Below are positions 1 through 11,060 of a stretch of 64,000 nt of DNA, piece after piece; position 1 is the first letter of the stretch, and each line of letters begins with the position of its first letter. The DNA is from Spinacia oleracea (Eukaryota > Streptophyta > Magnoliopsida > Caryophyllales > Amaranthaceae), in assembly GCF_020520425.1 (NCBI RefSeq), contig NC_079491.1, positions 4,575,143 to 4,639,142 of the forward strand. The letters are read 5' to 3'. The position numbers and the translations under genes are program-made. A model generated the notes under the pieces. It saw only the letters and a program-made list of their open reading frames with translations. It was not told where the DNA came from and ran no database searches.

Positions 1-1817
1 GATGCTTGTCAAATTTCCTTGTGACATTAATAGATCCAAAGCTCATAATTGGCATCGTAGCTGTAAATCAGGAATAAGTTTCCTACTAGCTTCTCTTTGG
101 ATTATGCCTTGAGTTTAATGTACAAATTGTCATTTCAAGATATCCCACTCGTTAATCAGAACATTGATTTTCTTTGTTGCTTGGATTCATTTCATAAGTA
201 TCTTTTCTTCCTTATTATAAGGCTTAGTTTGTTATTTTGATACCTATAAATTGTGTAGCATTGTATTGAGTGGAACACACAATCAACATTATTATTTTCT
301 CTTCGTAGTTCGTACTACAACGTTTGTTCAAAATTAGCCTTTAGATATTATCACGACTTTAGTGGATCAAGAAGGCATAAGCAAACAATAAGCAACGACT
401 AATTTTCAAACGAAAAAACTAGACGTTGGAACATCAGAATAACTATTTTTAAGGTTGGGGCATTTGGTGAAATAAGTTTAATAATAGGGGTATTTGGTGA
501 AATAAATTTTTAAAAAAGGGGCATTTGGTGAATTATGAAACTAGGCTAACGGCGGACTAACGGACCGTTATCAGTAAGGGTATTTGGGGCATTAAGTCAA
601 TTGTCAGGGGTATTTGGTGAATTATTGGAACTTGATGGGCATTTGGTGAATTACTTCAAAACTCGGGGGTATTTCATGAAATATCCGTTATAGGTTTCAT
701 TTTTCTATAATTGCACCATCTTAGGTTTTGATACTATTCACATATTCTTATATAGTTATTTTTTGTGATTGATACGTAAAGAAAAATATTTTCATGTGGA
801 ATCTTGTTAGATTCATCTCGGTATATACTTTCAAATTAACAAATTTTTATAATTTTTTCAATTGTTTTTGTTAGGGTTCGAACATGGGACCATTAAGAAA
901 TATAGTAGAAAGCTTACCATCTTAGCTAAGTATTAGTTATGTCTTTTAACTCTACTTAAATATATTTAAGTTGGATAGAATTAGTGTGTATTTATACTAT
1001 TTTTTCACACGTGTTATGTTATTTGCTATTTTTCACAAAATAGTGATTGCAAGAAAATGTAATTTTGTTATCATTATTGAAAATGATTTCGAATAATTAC
1101 CATATCTTTTATTGTCCATTTTTCACATATATGGATCATAACATATATACAATAATAACAACCCAAAAAAATTTAAGAACATTATTACTAAAAAAGATAC
1201 TACGTATAGTGACAGATCTTGGATACTGTTATGAGGGGGCAGTAGAAAAATTAAACAGTATAGTATAACTGAAAACACACTACAAAAAATTTTGTGGCGG
1301 GCCCACCCGCGCCATATAGAACATCCGCCATTGACTACGCACGACACACCAAATCCAAATAAAATAAACGATTTTCGGATAGTTATTAAAAAAAAAAAAG
1401 TCAAACTCGCATACCAACGTTTGTAAATAGTGCGTAGAAAAATGCTTCATATAACATTCAACGTGTAGTCCGGGGCATCGCCCAAACGCTAGTTAATGGT
1501 TAAAATAGTGCATTGGCAAGCGTGAAATCTAAGATGGTGCAATTAAAAAAAATGGAGGAAGTATAATTCCGTACAAAGGAGCTTTTGGGCATGAGAAGCA
1601 ACTCTTTTAGAGTTAAATAAACAGGACAAAAGGCAATTACTATGTCAAATATTCTTGACATACTTCCAAAGTAAAGCATATATATTTGTCTAACAAAATA
1701 ACAATTTCCAAATCAAAAGTAGTCCGTACTCCGTATGTGGAACTCGACAAAGCATTTGTTAACCATTTCTCTTTATCTAATTATTCTTATATGTTATCCT
1801 ACATTTCCATATCATAA
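1..1817. other. Intergenic, repeat-rich edge
   Basis: I see no gene here. The stretch holds a G-rich repeat array (about 454-690), a sequence near 1277 that looks like a CACTA-type transposon terminus, and a possible Helitron-type 3' end near 1470-1495 (short hairpin followed by CTAG). The short ORFs show no recognisable domain. Confidence 0.6.
454..690. repeat. Array of seven GGGGYATTTGGTGAA-like units
   Basis: Seven imperfect copies of a 15-base unit (GGGG, then C or T, then ATTTGGTGAA) follow each other at 25-45 base spacing. The array is interrupted once by a short palindromic stretch around AACGGACCGTTA (about 570-580). The last unit reads ATTTCATGAA. I found no terminal repeats or coding potential. 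It may be a fragment of a non-autonomous transposon with subterminal repeats, but the class is not established. Confidence 0.6.
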
Positions 1818-2782
1818 TCACAGCTTCAACCAAATTGTCATGCATAACACTATCAAAATGCTCATCTCTGCATTATGAACATCCAGTTTTGTGGTTGATG
1901 AGGTTAGAGACCTGAAAAAAGTGTAACAAAAAACAAACACTCCATATCAGTATTTTTCGAAATTTTACTCGTCCCCTAATATTGCTTAATAAAATTTTAC
2001 AAAATTATATTCCGTCTTAAAAATATATTGAAAATGTAAAAGCGACACTTGTTTAGGAATAGAGGTTTGTTTATTTGGGAATGGGAATATGAGAAAATTG
2101 AGGATACCTGGACACAGCGTAGGAACATTTATCATAGCCTGCAATAGTTTAAATAAGGTTAGCATTGATGTTGTATGTTAAAATAGTTGGATAAGAATAG
2201 AATAAAGTTAATTACTTGGGTCTTTATTTGTTAATGTAGCAGTTCCACCAAAGTTGCAAGCAATGTCATTGTTACCATTCTGCTGATAGTAGGAGTTGAA
2301 GGCGTAGGAAGCGTGTGACACCAATGTATTAGGCTCGTAGCACTGTCTACCGGATTTGATGGGACCACAATTGGCATTTCCGGCACCACATGCCCAATCT
2401 AATGCTACCTGTAGATCCATCTGAGAGGCCCCAGGAATTGCTACACACCAAGATGTAGTATCCAGGAATGTAGTGTTTCCTTCTGGAGGAGACAGAGTCG
2501 TAACTGGCATTCTTGCTTCTGCCTTTTCTTCCACTCGTCCCTTTGTACATACTTCACATAATTTCATCCACAATTTAATCATCAAACCATAATAACAAAA
2601 TCGAATACTTTGTAAAATAAAAAGAAATAAAGGATCAAATATCAATCTATCTTGCTAGATTGTTGTAAAAAGGTACGTACGTAGATAATTAAGAATGTAC
2701 ACGCAATATAAGTAAGATGAAGCATACCCAGAAAACATGCGATGACGAGCAAGGTGTTGCAAAACAATAATCTCCTTTTCAT
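1818..2782 (-). CDS. X8/CBM43-domain protein, callose-binding (PDCB-like), 4 exons
   Basis: A secreted plant X8 (CBM43) protein, a family that binds 1,3-beta-glucan (callose) at the wall or plasmodesmata. My model has exons 2728-2782, 2216-2551, 2108-2138 and 1818-1911, all with GT-AG borders, giving 171 residues. The start was chosen because it opens a hydrophobic signal peptide (MKRRLLFCNTLLVIACFLV). The X8 core begins at WCVAIPGAS and contains WACG, NCGPI, QCYEP, IACNFGG and DKCSYAV, so all six family cysteines are present; the last one comes from the 31-base exon. The C-terminus ends in a hydrophobic stretch (MSILIVLCMTIWLKL) that could be a GPI-anchor signal. It has no glycosyl hydrolase domain, so it is a stand-alone X8 protein and not a beta-1,3-glucanase. 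The exon 2 acceptor is the least certain junction. Confidence 0.82.
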
Positions 2783-3665
2783 GACCTTGTGAAGAAATTA
2801 AATGTGTCACTGAAAAGAAAATACCATAATACACTCTTTGGGAAGAATATATGAATTTGAGGACTAAATTTAATGTAGGGAAAGCTAAACAAAGAAACTA
2901 AGTCATAAATACAAGTTGAAGCATCACAAGTTTTCTTGTTGCAGAAATAAGGTCTGTCGTCTGATACTCTTTACTTTGATCAAATCAATTGTTTCTTAGG
3001 GAAGGCTAATGGATACTCCATGTACTTTTCCTATTTAATACTCACACCCTTTCTAAATACTTGTGTCTCTCTTCTCAACTTTTGTTTTTTCATAAGGATT
3101 TTTTTTTTTTAAAAATATGAAAAGTAGGCAGCCTGAGAAATTTCCTAAATATTTTCAAATGTTATATATATCAATGACAAACTTGTAAATACTAACGTTT
3201 TGCGGTTTTTTATGTAACACTAGTTAAAGGGACGTACGTTGCACATGTTGGCTTGGTTTTAATGATTTGTTTATAAAGTTGTTTACTTCTACACAATAGC
3301 ATAATGTTAAAATATCATCTATATTATTATCCACCATTTTTTACATTGAAAAAAATACTAAAGTTTTTACGTCTGCAAAATATATAGTTAGAATATTTAC
3401 ATACATTTCCTTACTCTTATATTCATCAAAAGTAGTTACATGTCTAATACAAAAGTGGGACTAAATATATACAGTCAAAAGAAGCTTGGTGAACCTGTAC
3501 ATAGTCAAAAACAGCTTAGTATAGCCTGTTCAAGCTATAGTAGTTAGGTTTTTTTAACTTTCACAAGATGTTCACAGTTAAATACCAAACACTCCGCCTA
3601 ATCCTACATCTGTGTGGAGAAAGGTTAAGAGCAAATATGTCAAGGTTAAGAGCCCAGAACAAAGC
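2783..3665. other. Intergenic region upstream of the X8 gene
   Basis: AT-rich DNA with no supported gene. It should contain the promoter of the X8 gene, but I cannot point to a specific element. Near 3220-3250 is a degenerate sequence resembling the reverse complement of a plant Helitron 3' end (ACTAG followed by a GTACGT/TTGCAC stem). Confidence 0.5.
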
Positions 3666-3727
3666 CTACCCTGCATTTTTCATATCCTTCCAAGACTTTG
3701 GGCTAGTACATAATAAATAAAACTGAC

Positions 3728-4747
3728 CTGGCATTTTGTCAGATAACCCAAGTGAGCGGCAGAGATCAGCAGCTTGACGACGACGTGACACCAAAGGCAC
3801 TAGTTTTGTTAGTTCTTCTGCGTTGAAATCAGACGTAATACAGAAAGTAGCTAGAAGTTGTAAAATTGCATGAGCCTCCAAGGAGTTTCCACTGCCAGCT
3901 CCCATGTCAAGTTCATTGAGTTTTGGCTTCCACGCTTCAGCAAGAGCTTTTGCTCGTGCCTTAACATCTGCAGAGACTATTGCAGAAACAGAGGTTGCGG
4001 AGACCCAAAAGACTTGAATCCTTTTTCGCATCCATATTTGTCACAACATCACCACGGTAGAAGTTTTTCAGCGAATCAAGGACCAAACAAGCAGGGTCAG
4101 ATGCAGCATTCAAAGCCTGTGGTATTTCATCCCTCATTGAAGCAAGGTTCTTGCGGTTGTCAGAATGAAATTATGAAGACCCTCAGCATCCATCTCTTCA
4201 CATAGTTTGATGAGCTCGGGATAAGATGCCACCTCTCCATTTCCATTATCAGCTGACTGCACTTCTGGACTTCCATCTTCAGCTGTTCCACTTGAGTATT
4301 CAGAAGTAATCACAGATACTATAGAATTAGTTGGTGTTTCCTCCATGGTTCCACCCGGACTCTCACTGGTGGCTTCAGAATATTCTTCACACAATACCCT
4401 CCATTGCTTCTCTTTAGCAGTTGAAATAGCAAACACAGCAGCATCCTTTTTCTCCTGAAGCTTCTCTAAAGAAGCCTCCTCCTTCGCCACAACAGCTGCT
4501 TTACGCTTCTCTAGTATCTCTTGTGCTTCCATTGTTTTGATTTCATATTCCTTTTCCTGGTCTTCCAACTCATGAAAACGCCTTTTTAGTGACTTTTCCA
4601 GGCCGTGAAAATGGGCTTCCAGCTCTTCCATTTCATATTTAGGGTAACAGCTCGGTTACTTTCAAGCTCAGCGAATGCTTTCTGAAGTTGCTGTATCTTG
4701 GAGGTCGCAGAGTCCATGAGCACGCCAACAGAATGAGTATCCTCCAT
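3728..4747 (-). pseudogene. FRIGIDA-like 3 (FRL3-type) pseudogene
   Basis: The sequence matches the plant FRIGIDA-like family, nuclear coiled-coil proteins related to the flowering regulator FRIGIDA. The N-terminus reads MEDTHSVGVLMDSATSKIQQ, then the coiled coil HGLEKSLKRRFHELEDQEKE, an acidic spacer, and the core with SGNSLEAHAILQLLATF, VSRRRQAADLCRSLGL and DKMPG before a GT donor at 3727. The reading frame is broken at least three times against the family pattern: a one-base loss near 4626 (after TLNMKW), a one-base loss near 4164 (after LHNFI), and a larger loss with frame change near 4000 that removes the conserved segment after SLLGLR. The downstream exon that should follow MPG was not found. 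I read this as a decayed, truncated copy; an assembly error could explain one break but not all. Confidence 0.75.
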
Positions 4748-5111
4748 TTAAAAAACAACTGGAAAAAGAACAACAATCAATAAAATAAAATCAAAGGGAG
4801 GGAGGGGGGAGATTAGATATATTGGTTTGGCACACAATTTGGGTAAGCATTGTTGTTATAATAATATGCAACAAATAACATCAGAAAAATATCTTAGCTA
4901 CAAATACACAGTTTCATGGACTAAGATTGAGACAAAATGTATTTTAACTCTGTCTTCTTTCAGCAACAATACTACGTAAATTCGTAAACTATAGACACTG
5001 AAAGAAAGGAGTATAATAGACCAATAGCCTTCAATCAGAAATGTCACAGTTTATGATGTACTCGTAGATCTCTAGGCTTAAAATTGTGGAAGGATATCAA
5101 AACTTTCTATA

Positions 5112-5325
5112 TTATACTTTTGCTGAATCGAGTAATGAATTCAATGTGTGCTGAATCCAAATTCGTAAAAGTTTTGTGGTAGCTGGCACAAGCCACATAA
5201 CAAACACGAGTGTGATGGACATAGCAGAAAAAATAACTAGCCAAGATACCTGATCAAACACCAGGCGAGATGACTGTCCAAATTCAAGAAAGACAAAAAC
5301 CTCTGAAAGCGGGCCTCTTTTGCCT
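5112..5325 (-). other. Unrecognised hydrophobic open frame next to the DUF707 fragment
   Basis: An open frame runs from the duplicated DUF707 exon into unrelated sequence, with a membrane-like stretch (SWLVIFSAMSITLVFVMWLV). Homology to DUF707 ends near 5325. I cannot assign a family. It may be chance, or a remnant of another gene's exon fused at the duplication breakpoint. Confidence 0.3.
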
Positions 5326-6130
5326 AGCTGTAAGTTTATGATGAACCTCCGATTTATCAGGATCAAGTGCAGCCTGAGATATCTATAGTCCTTCTTTCTT
5401 CACGACATATAAATAGCTGAAAAAGTTATAGCAGACAGTAAGAAGCAGAACCTTGCTTAAAGGAGCTGACAGAACTTATAGAAGGATTTATTACCGTTTA
5501 ACATTGAAATTTTCAACTTTCAAACCACCTGAAGGGAAGATAATGAGATATATGCTGTTACCAGAAATGTTGTAGACATGATGCAAGACCGGTACATGTA
5601 TATACCATTTAGTTTGATGGGTAGCAACAATGTGCAATGCACGGGTACTCCACCCCAAGTCCTTCCAGTCATCCATATTGCCATCATAATGAAAAAGCAT
5701 CACGACAAAATTGTATCCTACAAACTGCAGGAGGGCAATAATGTACATTCAGTTCAGCAGCTGATAAACAATGAAGCCATAAGTTCAAAGAAAATTGTCT
5801 TCTCACCTTCCTCACGATTCTATCCACACTTTCCTTCTGCTTCAAACCAACAGCCATGGCCAATAAGTTCAGATTTGATTTCTGGGTGATATGGAAAAGG
5901 GACAGACATAAGAAGGAAGAGAAACTCAACAGATGACAGAGGATTCAAAATTCATTTATTGTCATGAATGGACATCCACTGGTATAGTGAAGTAATTGAC
6001 CTACACATAGGATATTGTTGGAAATACACACAAATTCCCATCATTCAACAATCAAAACTAAATTATTGCACACAACATTGTCAGCTACAAAAGTTGGTGC
6101 GAGTTTTATCTTACTACAAATACCAGAGTG
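5326..6130 (-). pseudogene. Partial DNA-level duplicate of the DUF707 gene (exons 5-8)
   Basis: This block aligns with about 14260-15560 in the intact DUF707 gene, including introns, so it arose by DNA duplication and not through mRNA. It contains copies of exon 8 (near 5330-5410), exon 7 (near 5500-5535), exon 6 (about 5600-5725) and exon 5 (about 5800-5885). Exon 7 has lost about 70 internal bases, covering the FLHPDIVSQYSYIFLWDED part. Exon 8 continues into unrelated sequence, and no exons 1-4 or 9-15 are nearby. It also lacks the 403-base MITE that sits in intron 6 of the intact gene. Non-functional as a protein gene. Confidence 0.85.
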
Positions 6131-7153
6131 AGAAGAGAGAGGGTAGAGAAATCAAGTGGTAGGAAAAAGGAGGAGTGGAGGGGATGAAAACCAGGAAGAA
6201 ATGAGAAGAGAGAAGGAAAGCAAAACATAACAAAAAAGAAATTCCTACATGGCAAAAACATTGTTCATTTTTCCGCAAAATGAATAGTAACATGGAGCTC
6301 TCACTTTTATTAAGTTCATAACTATATATTCTTCTAGGGGAGGAATAGAATATTGGATGGTTTCAAAGCACTTCAACACAGCACCAATAATGAAAACTAT
6401 TGTTCATTCCCCTGCCTATTTAGAGTGTTAATATCCAATACCTTAATGTAAACACAATTCATTGACTATAGAAAAATGAAAATACAATAAATATTCTCAA
6501 GAATCTCAACCCATATTCTTCCATAAGGAACAAATCTGAGAAGGCTCTGAGGCACACTTCTTAAGCAAGACAACAACCAGATCCCATCCCATTCTGATAA
6601 AAAGAAATCCAAAATTCCCACAAATTTATAGTTTTCACATCCAAATTACTCCTAACACCTAAAATGGGGCAAAAAGTTGTAGAGTCATGCAGTCAAATCT
6701 ATGAATTTCCACAGATCATTCGAGAAGCCTTCTTGCTCAGCATTCTGCTAAAAAAGTAAAAATCTCCCACCTTTATAGAAAAAAGAAAACAGGCTGACAA
6801 CGTGACAAGATTAACCATAAAACTATTAATTGATTGATTTCCAAACCAACCAAATGAACAGCGAAGATCAGAAGAAACATATAGATCAAGATAGGATATT
6901 AGTTTTAGTCAATTATAGTATTAGTCGACAAAAAAGCTAATCTAATATTTGAACTTGAACACCAACCATCCTTTGCACACCACAAATGAAATTAACAGTA
7001 AAGGCTCAAAAAGTGTGTTAAAAACTTTATAAAATTACTTATGCAAAAATTTGTTTTAGCAACTGGAAGACCATAGGTATGTTTTGTCAGGCACCGGTAA
7101 CTTATAAAGCTGCCCAAAAAAAGGGGAATGGGGCACCAGCCTACCAGCAAAGC
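6131..7153. other. Intergenic, downstream of the STIPL1-like gene
   Basis: AT-rich DNA with no supported gene. The right part probably includes the 3' untranslated region of the STIPL1-like gene. I see no recognisable mobile element. Confidence 0.5.
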
Positions 7154-9766
7154 TCAGTGCCGTCCCGGACCAGAAATGTTCTGCATTTGCCGGAGTTGAT
7201 CAAGAGTAACCAAAGACCATTCTCCATGGCTTTGAGCGTAGATCTTCTGATGTAAGGAGTCCACAGTAATGCTTACACTACCAAAGCTATATACTTGGTG
7301 ATGGTTGTGTAATCTCCCAGGTTTTGGCTTGAAGAGCAAGCCTTGTTGCTGTGCATAGAATTCGACAACTTCTTTTAAGGTCTTAGGCACATCATCTGTT
7401 TGTTGGGAGGCTTTCAATTGAGCCTCGTATTGTCTTTGTTCTTGCACCCTCATATAGCTAATGTTCTCCTTCACGCCAGGCTGAACCATCTCCAAACCTT
7501 CAGCAGCCTGGCTCATCATCTCCAGGCCTTGGTTTAGCTGCATCCGAATACGTTCGTTGGCCAAAAGTTCTGCAGGAAAAAGATCTTTCCATCCATTGTA
7601 CCATTTCAGAACCTCTTCAAAGTTTGGACTTGTACAAAGCCAGTGGTACAAAACTTGCTGCCATTTGTTGAAGAATTGCGACTCCAGTAAGGTAACCATG
7701 TGATGTATGGGAACTGCAGAAGCCCAAGTCATGACCCAGTAAAACTGATCAAGTTTTTGATTAGCAGGATTAACTTGAAATTCCTTCATCACATCTATCA
7801 ACTTCGGAAGGATGGACCGGCAAATAAGTTGTTCCCAACTTGAAGCATCGAATACCGTCTTCCAAGGTGATAGGATAGTATAGGCTGACATATCACTAGG
7901 ATGCCATTTATAAAGAACAGTTCCTAATTTTATACGAATAGCTTGATAGAGAGTCTCCAGCTTCTGTCCAAGCAATGGAAGCCAAGGGTGCACCCACACA
8001 TGGATCGGTATAGTTTCCCTACAAGGTTCCCAAGAATTCACTGCTTCAGACAACTTAGGCATCACAACCATATCAAGAAGTGACTGTAGCACGGACCGTG
8101 GAAGCAACTTCTCCCATGATTCTAGAAACCGGAGCATAGGCTCTGGATCTCTAGCCTGCCATGTGTTTATACCCGCTATTCTAACCGCCGGAAACACTAC
8201 TTCAGCCACCAACTGTGAATATGGAGCTGATGCATCCTCAAAAATGTCATAATCCTCATCTCCCTGCAACAAACCTTTCCACATAGCTATAACATCCATA
8301 CCATGCAATGGGTTCTGAAGTGGGTCCCATCCTTGGAATACTCTAATTAACATAGGAAGAGCAAGTGAACATACTATGCAAGACAAGTTACCTAGCTTAT
8401 ACTCCTCAGGAAACCTCCTCTGGAGATCTCCAAAGGACTTTGCAAGTGACTCTAAAGTCAATTTCCCGGACGTATTCTCTTCCTCAATACGATCTAAAAC
8501 CAGCAAAACCTCCATCATAGAATCAATCTGCTTCTTCTGGCGCACAGCATCTACCTGTAGCATTTCCTTTTCCTTCTGCAATGCAACCACAGTTTCTCTC
8601 TCATTCCTGGAATCCTGATCCACCTTCTGAATGTTAAGCTCTTCCAAGTCTACTATTAATCTAATGTTGTGCTGCAACTCTGGCATGGGAATATCACTTT
8701 CCCTAGCTTTCTCTTCTGCATTCAGATTTTGCAGATTTGTTAACACCCGAACCTGTGGACCCCTCATATCCACCACCTTCTGAAGTACTAACTCCGGCCC
8801 TTGTGCCTCTGCCTTCATAGCCAAAAACTCATCTGGGGTGATAATACTTTCTTTCTTCTTAGCACGAGTTCGAGCTTGTTTCTTCCATGGTTTTTCCTCC
8901 CTCTTCAAAGACACTTGCTTTTCCTCCAATTCAGGTGGTGGAGGTATATTCACCAAGGTTGGCAAACTCTTATTCCCCTGGTAGTCATTAAACCCTAGCC
9001 CCTCCCCCTTTGGCCTCTTCGTTGCCTCGATCGGAGCAACAATACCCTGTTGATTCTTCCCCAACCCACCACCACCATAACCCATCTTCTCTAGCAACTT
9101 CAACCCAATCCCTTTTGTGTGCTTCTCAAAAACCCCCACATTACCATCCAACACATCTGAACCTTTCCTTACCCCTCCCGATTGAGACTTACTCCCCCCA
9201 CTACTGCGCCCAACCAATTTCGCCTTCTCACGCCGTTTTTCTGCCCCTTCCTTGATCTTCCTCCCAAAGCTGGTTGGCAAGAACAACTCTTCATCATCCT
9301 CTTCCCCTTCACCATCATCATCATCCCTCCTACCTCCCAATCCTTTCTCCCCAAACCCCAATCCAGCTCCAACATTCGCCCCAGCACCTAACCCAAACCC
9401 AAGCCCAAGCCCGGGTTTGGACCCATCTGCACCCTCCTCACCCTCAGAATTTTCAATACCCTCTTTGGTATTAAGCTTAACCTCCTCATTAGGAGCAAAA
9501 ATACCAGTGGAAATAAAATTTATGGGTTTCGAGTAATCTGCCTTCTTAATAATCCCCCCTTTTCGCCTCTTGTTCTTCTTCTTCCCAGTTAAGGAACCAT
9601 CATCATCTTCAGAACTACTGGATGCAAATATACCATATGTTGCATCATCCTTAGATTGAACTGTTTTTTCTTTCCGCTTTCTGTAAAAAAATTCTTCCCC
9701 CATATACTGGCCCCCCTCAAAATCATTTTCCATCCCAAATTTCTCCATGTCTTGATGCTCATCCAT
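7154..9766 (-). CDS. STIPL1: TFIP11/NTR1-type G-patch splicing factor (STIPL1-like)
   Basis: A spliceosome-disassembly factor, homologue of human TFIP11, yeast Ntr1 and Arabidopsis STIPL1/NTR1. In that family the protein recruits and activates the DEAH helicase Prp43 to release the lariat intron. The 870-residue frame is uninterrupted, about the length of the Arabidopsis protein. In order: the acidic N-terminal TIP domain (MEKFGMENDFEGGQYMGEEF, then YGIFASSSSEDDDG), a Gly- and Asp/Glu-rich linker, the G-patch at about residues 216-262 (GIGLKLLEKMGYGGGGLGKN), and the long helical GCFC-type region (about 390-680, with WMTWASAVP and WYNGWKDLFP). The start is the first ATG and matches the conserved N-terminus. 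The coding part has no intron; a donor-like AAAG/GTACTT at about 9862 suggests an intron in the 5' leader. Confidence 0.93.
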   Translation of the reverse strand: MDEHQDMEKFGMENDFEGGQYMGEEFFYRKRKEKTVQSKDDATYGIFASSSSEDDDGSLTGKKKNKRRKGGIIKKADYSKPINFISTGIFAPNEEVKLNTKEGIENSEGEEGADGSKPGLGLGFGLGAGANVGAGLGFGEKGLGGRRDDDDGEGEEDDEELFLPTSFGRKIKEGAEKRREKAKLVGRSSGGSKSQSGGVRKGSDVLDGNVGVFEKHTKGIGLKLLEKMGYGGGGLGKNQQGIVAPIEATKRPKGEGLGFNDYQGNKSLPTLVNIPPPPELEEKQVSLKREEKPWKKQARTRAKKKESIITPDEFLAMKAEAQGPELVLQKVVDMRGPQVRVLTNLQNLNAEEKARESDIPMPELQHNIRLIVDLEELNIQKVDQDSRNERETVVALQKEKEMLQVDAVRQKKQIDSMMEVLLVLDRIEEENTSGKLTLESLAKSFGDLQRRFPEEYKLGNLSCIVCSLALPMLIRVFQGWDPLQNPLHGMDVIAMWKGLLQGDEDYDIFEDASAPYSQLVAEVVFPAVRIAGINTWQARDPEPMLRFLESWEKLLPRSVLQSLLDMVVMPKLSEAVNSWEPCRETIPIHVWVHPWLPLLGQKLETLYQAIRIKLGTVLYKWHPSDMSAYTILSPWKTVFDASSWEQLICRSILPKLIDVMKEFQVNPANQKLDQFYWVMTWASAVPIHHMVTLLESQFFNKWQQVLYHWLCTSPNFEEVLKWYNGWKDLFPAELLANERIRMQLNQGLEMMSQAAEGLEMVQPGVKENISYMRVQEQRQYEAQLKASQQTDDVPKTLKEVVEFYAQQQGLLFKPKPGRLHNHHQVYSFGSVSITVDSLHQKIYAQSHGEWSLVTLDQLRQMQNISGPGRH

Positions 9767-10130
9767 TATTTATTGAATTTTAACTAATTAAATAGAGAAC
9801 AACGATTGCAACAAAACCCTAAAAAACCTACAATTTGTTGATAGAATGAAGAGAAGAAGTACCTTTGCTGGTTGTGCACTTAACCTTCTTCCGCTACTCA
9901 AGCGAACCAAGAGGAGAGAGAAATTCCGGGATTGAGAGGGAAAGAGAGGGAGAATTGTGGTGATTTCAATTGAGTGATTTGGTGATTTTTAGGAGGTTTC
10001 AATTAACGACTTCTGTGAATTTCAACTTAATTCGTTAACTGCGTGAGTGGAGAAATTTCTAAAATAATTTTCGAGATTAACCAAATATGGTGGGTGTCAT
10101 TTTCGTAAATGTATTGAAAATAATACTTCC
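9767..10130. other. 5' leader and promoter region of the STIPL1-like gene
   Basis: The minus-strand leader appears to run from about 9960, with a CT-rich stretch (purine-rich on the + strand, 9900-9960) and a probable leader intron between about 9770 and 9861. I could not identify a clear TATA box. Confidence 0.45.
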
Positions 10131-10142
10131 TCCATTTATTTA

Positions 10143-10260
10143 ATTTTTTGGGTGCGAATGAGCCACAAGTATAAATTACAAATGGGAGCGGGGGATTCGA
10201 ACCTGAGACCTATTGTACACAGGCCCTCAGTTTTAACCACTAGGCCAAGGCATCATTGGT
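10143..10260 (-). mobile_element. tRNA-derived SINE, complete with target-site duplication
   Basis: Read on the minus strand, it starts GCCTTGGCCTAGTGGTTA (pol III A box) and carries GGTTCGAATCC (B box), then a tail ending CATTCGCACCCAAAAAA. It is flanked by a 12-base direct repeat TCCATTTATTTA at 10131-10142 and 10261-10272, as expected from LINE-driven insertion. About 118 bases. Other, poorer copies of this family lie near 28990, 30226 and 63360. Confidence 0.85.
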
Positions 10261-10748
10261 TCCATTTATTTATTTTTAATTGTACCATTTTAGGTTTTGG
10301 CACTATTCACATATTCTTATATAGCTAGTTTTTGTGATTTATATGTAAAAAAATATATATTCATGTGGAATTTTGTTAGATTCGTCTCGAAATATACTTT
10401 CAAGTTATCGAATTTTATAATTTTTTCAAATGTATAATGAAAGTTATAAGGCTTTGTTGTGTACGTTACACGCTCCCAAACAGGTTAGCGAGATATTCTT
10501 ATTCAGGTAAGATAAGATAAGGGAAATTCAGGTGAAAACAACGCTACCTTAGCTCTCTCAAACAAATTTCACAAAATCTAGGTGTTAATGTAGAGTAAAA
10601 CGGATTTAAATTAAACATGTTGGGTACATGTCACAAATTCTAATTATTACAAGTAACGTTTCCTTATTTAATTATCTCCTTGGTCACCAAGGCTTGAAAA
10701 CTCCTTGGCCTCCAAGGTTGTAATTCTTGGTTTCCTAGGTCAAGGCTA

Positions 10749-11060
10749 CCTTTTTTTTTTTTTTTTTTTTTTTGAAAGGTAAGATGAATAATACATTAAG
10801 AGTCCCTCCGCTCGAGGGTCACTCCTAAGTAATCACTACAGATAATAGAAAACAACTGCGGGCTATTACAAGGATCTATATACATTTTGTCACTAATTAG
10901 ATGCCCAACATTAGCAATCCAGTCGGCTGCTCTATTAGCTTCTCTACAAATATGCTTGATTTCCCACTTGTCGAACGAGAGGAGGAGTCTTTTAATGTCT
11001 GAATATTCAGTATGCTCCTCTTGTATCTGACGCACAAAAATACACATAAACACACATCAC
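10749..11060 (-). mobile_element. 3' end of a LINE with RNase H-like domain
   Basis: An 85-residue frame (minus strand, stop at 10796) contains WEIKHICREANRAADWIANVG, typical of the C-terminal RNase H-like region (RVT_3) of plant LINEs. It is followed on the minus strand by a poly(A) run, seen as a long T run at 10750-10773. Only the 3' end is present, so it is a 5'-truncated insertion. Confidence 0.7.

Noticed and set aside
845-960. tRNA-like stretch with GGGTTCGAAC
   Set aside because: Only a B-box-like word; no matching acceptor stem or A box.
9010-9536. Pro/Ser/His-rich plus-strand frames over the STIPL1-like gene
   Set aside because: Antisense shadows of its Gly- and Asp/Glu-rich N-terminal linker.
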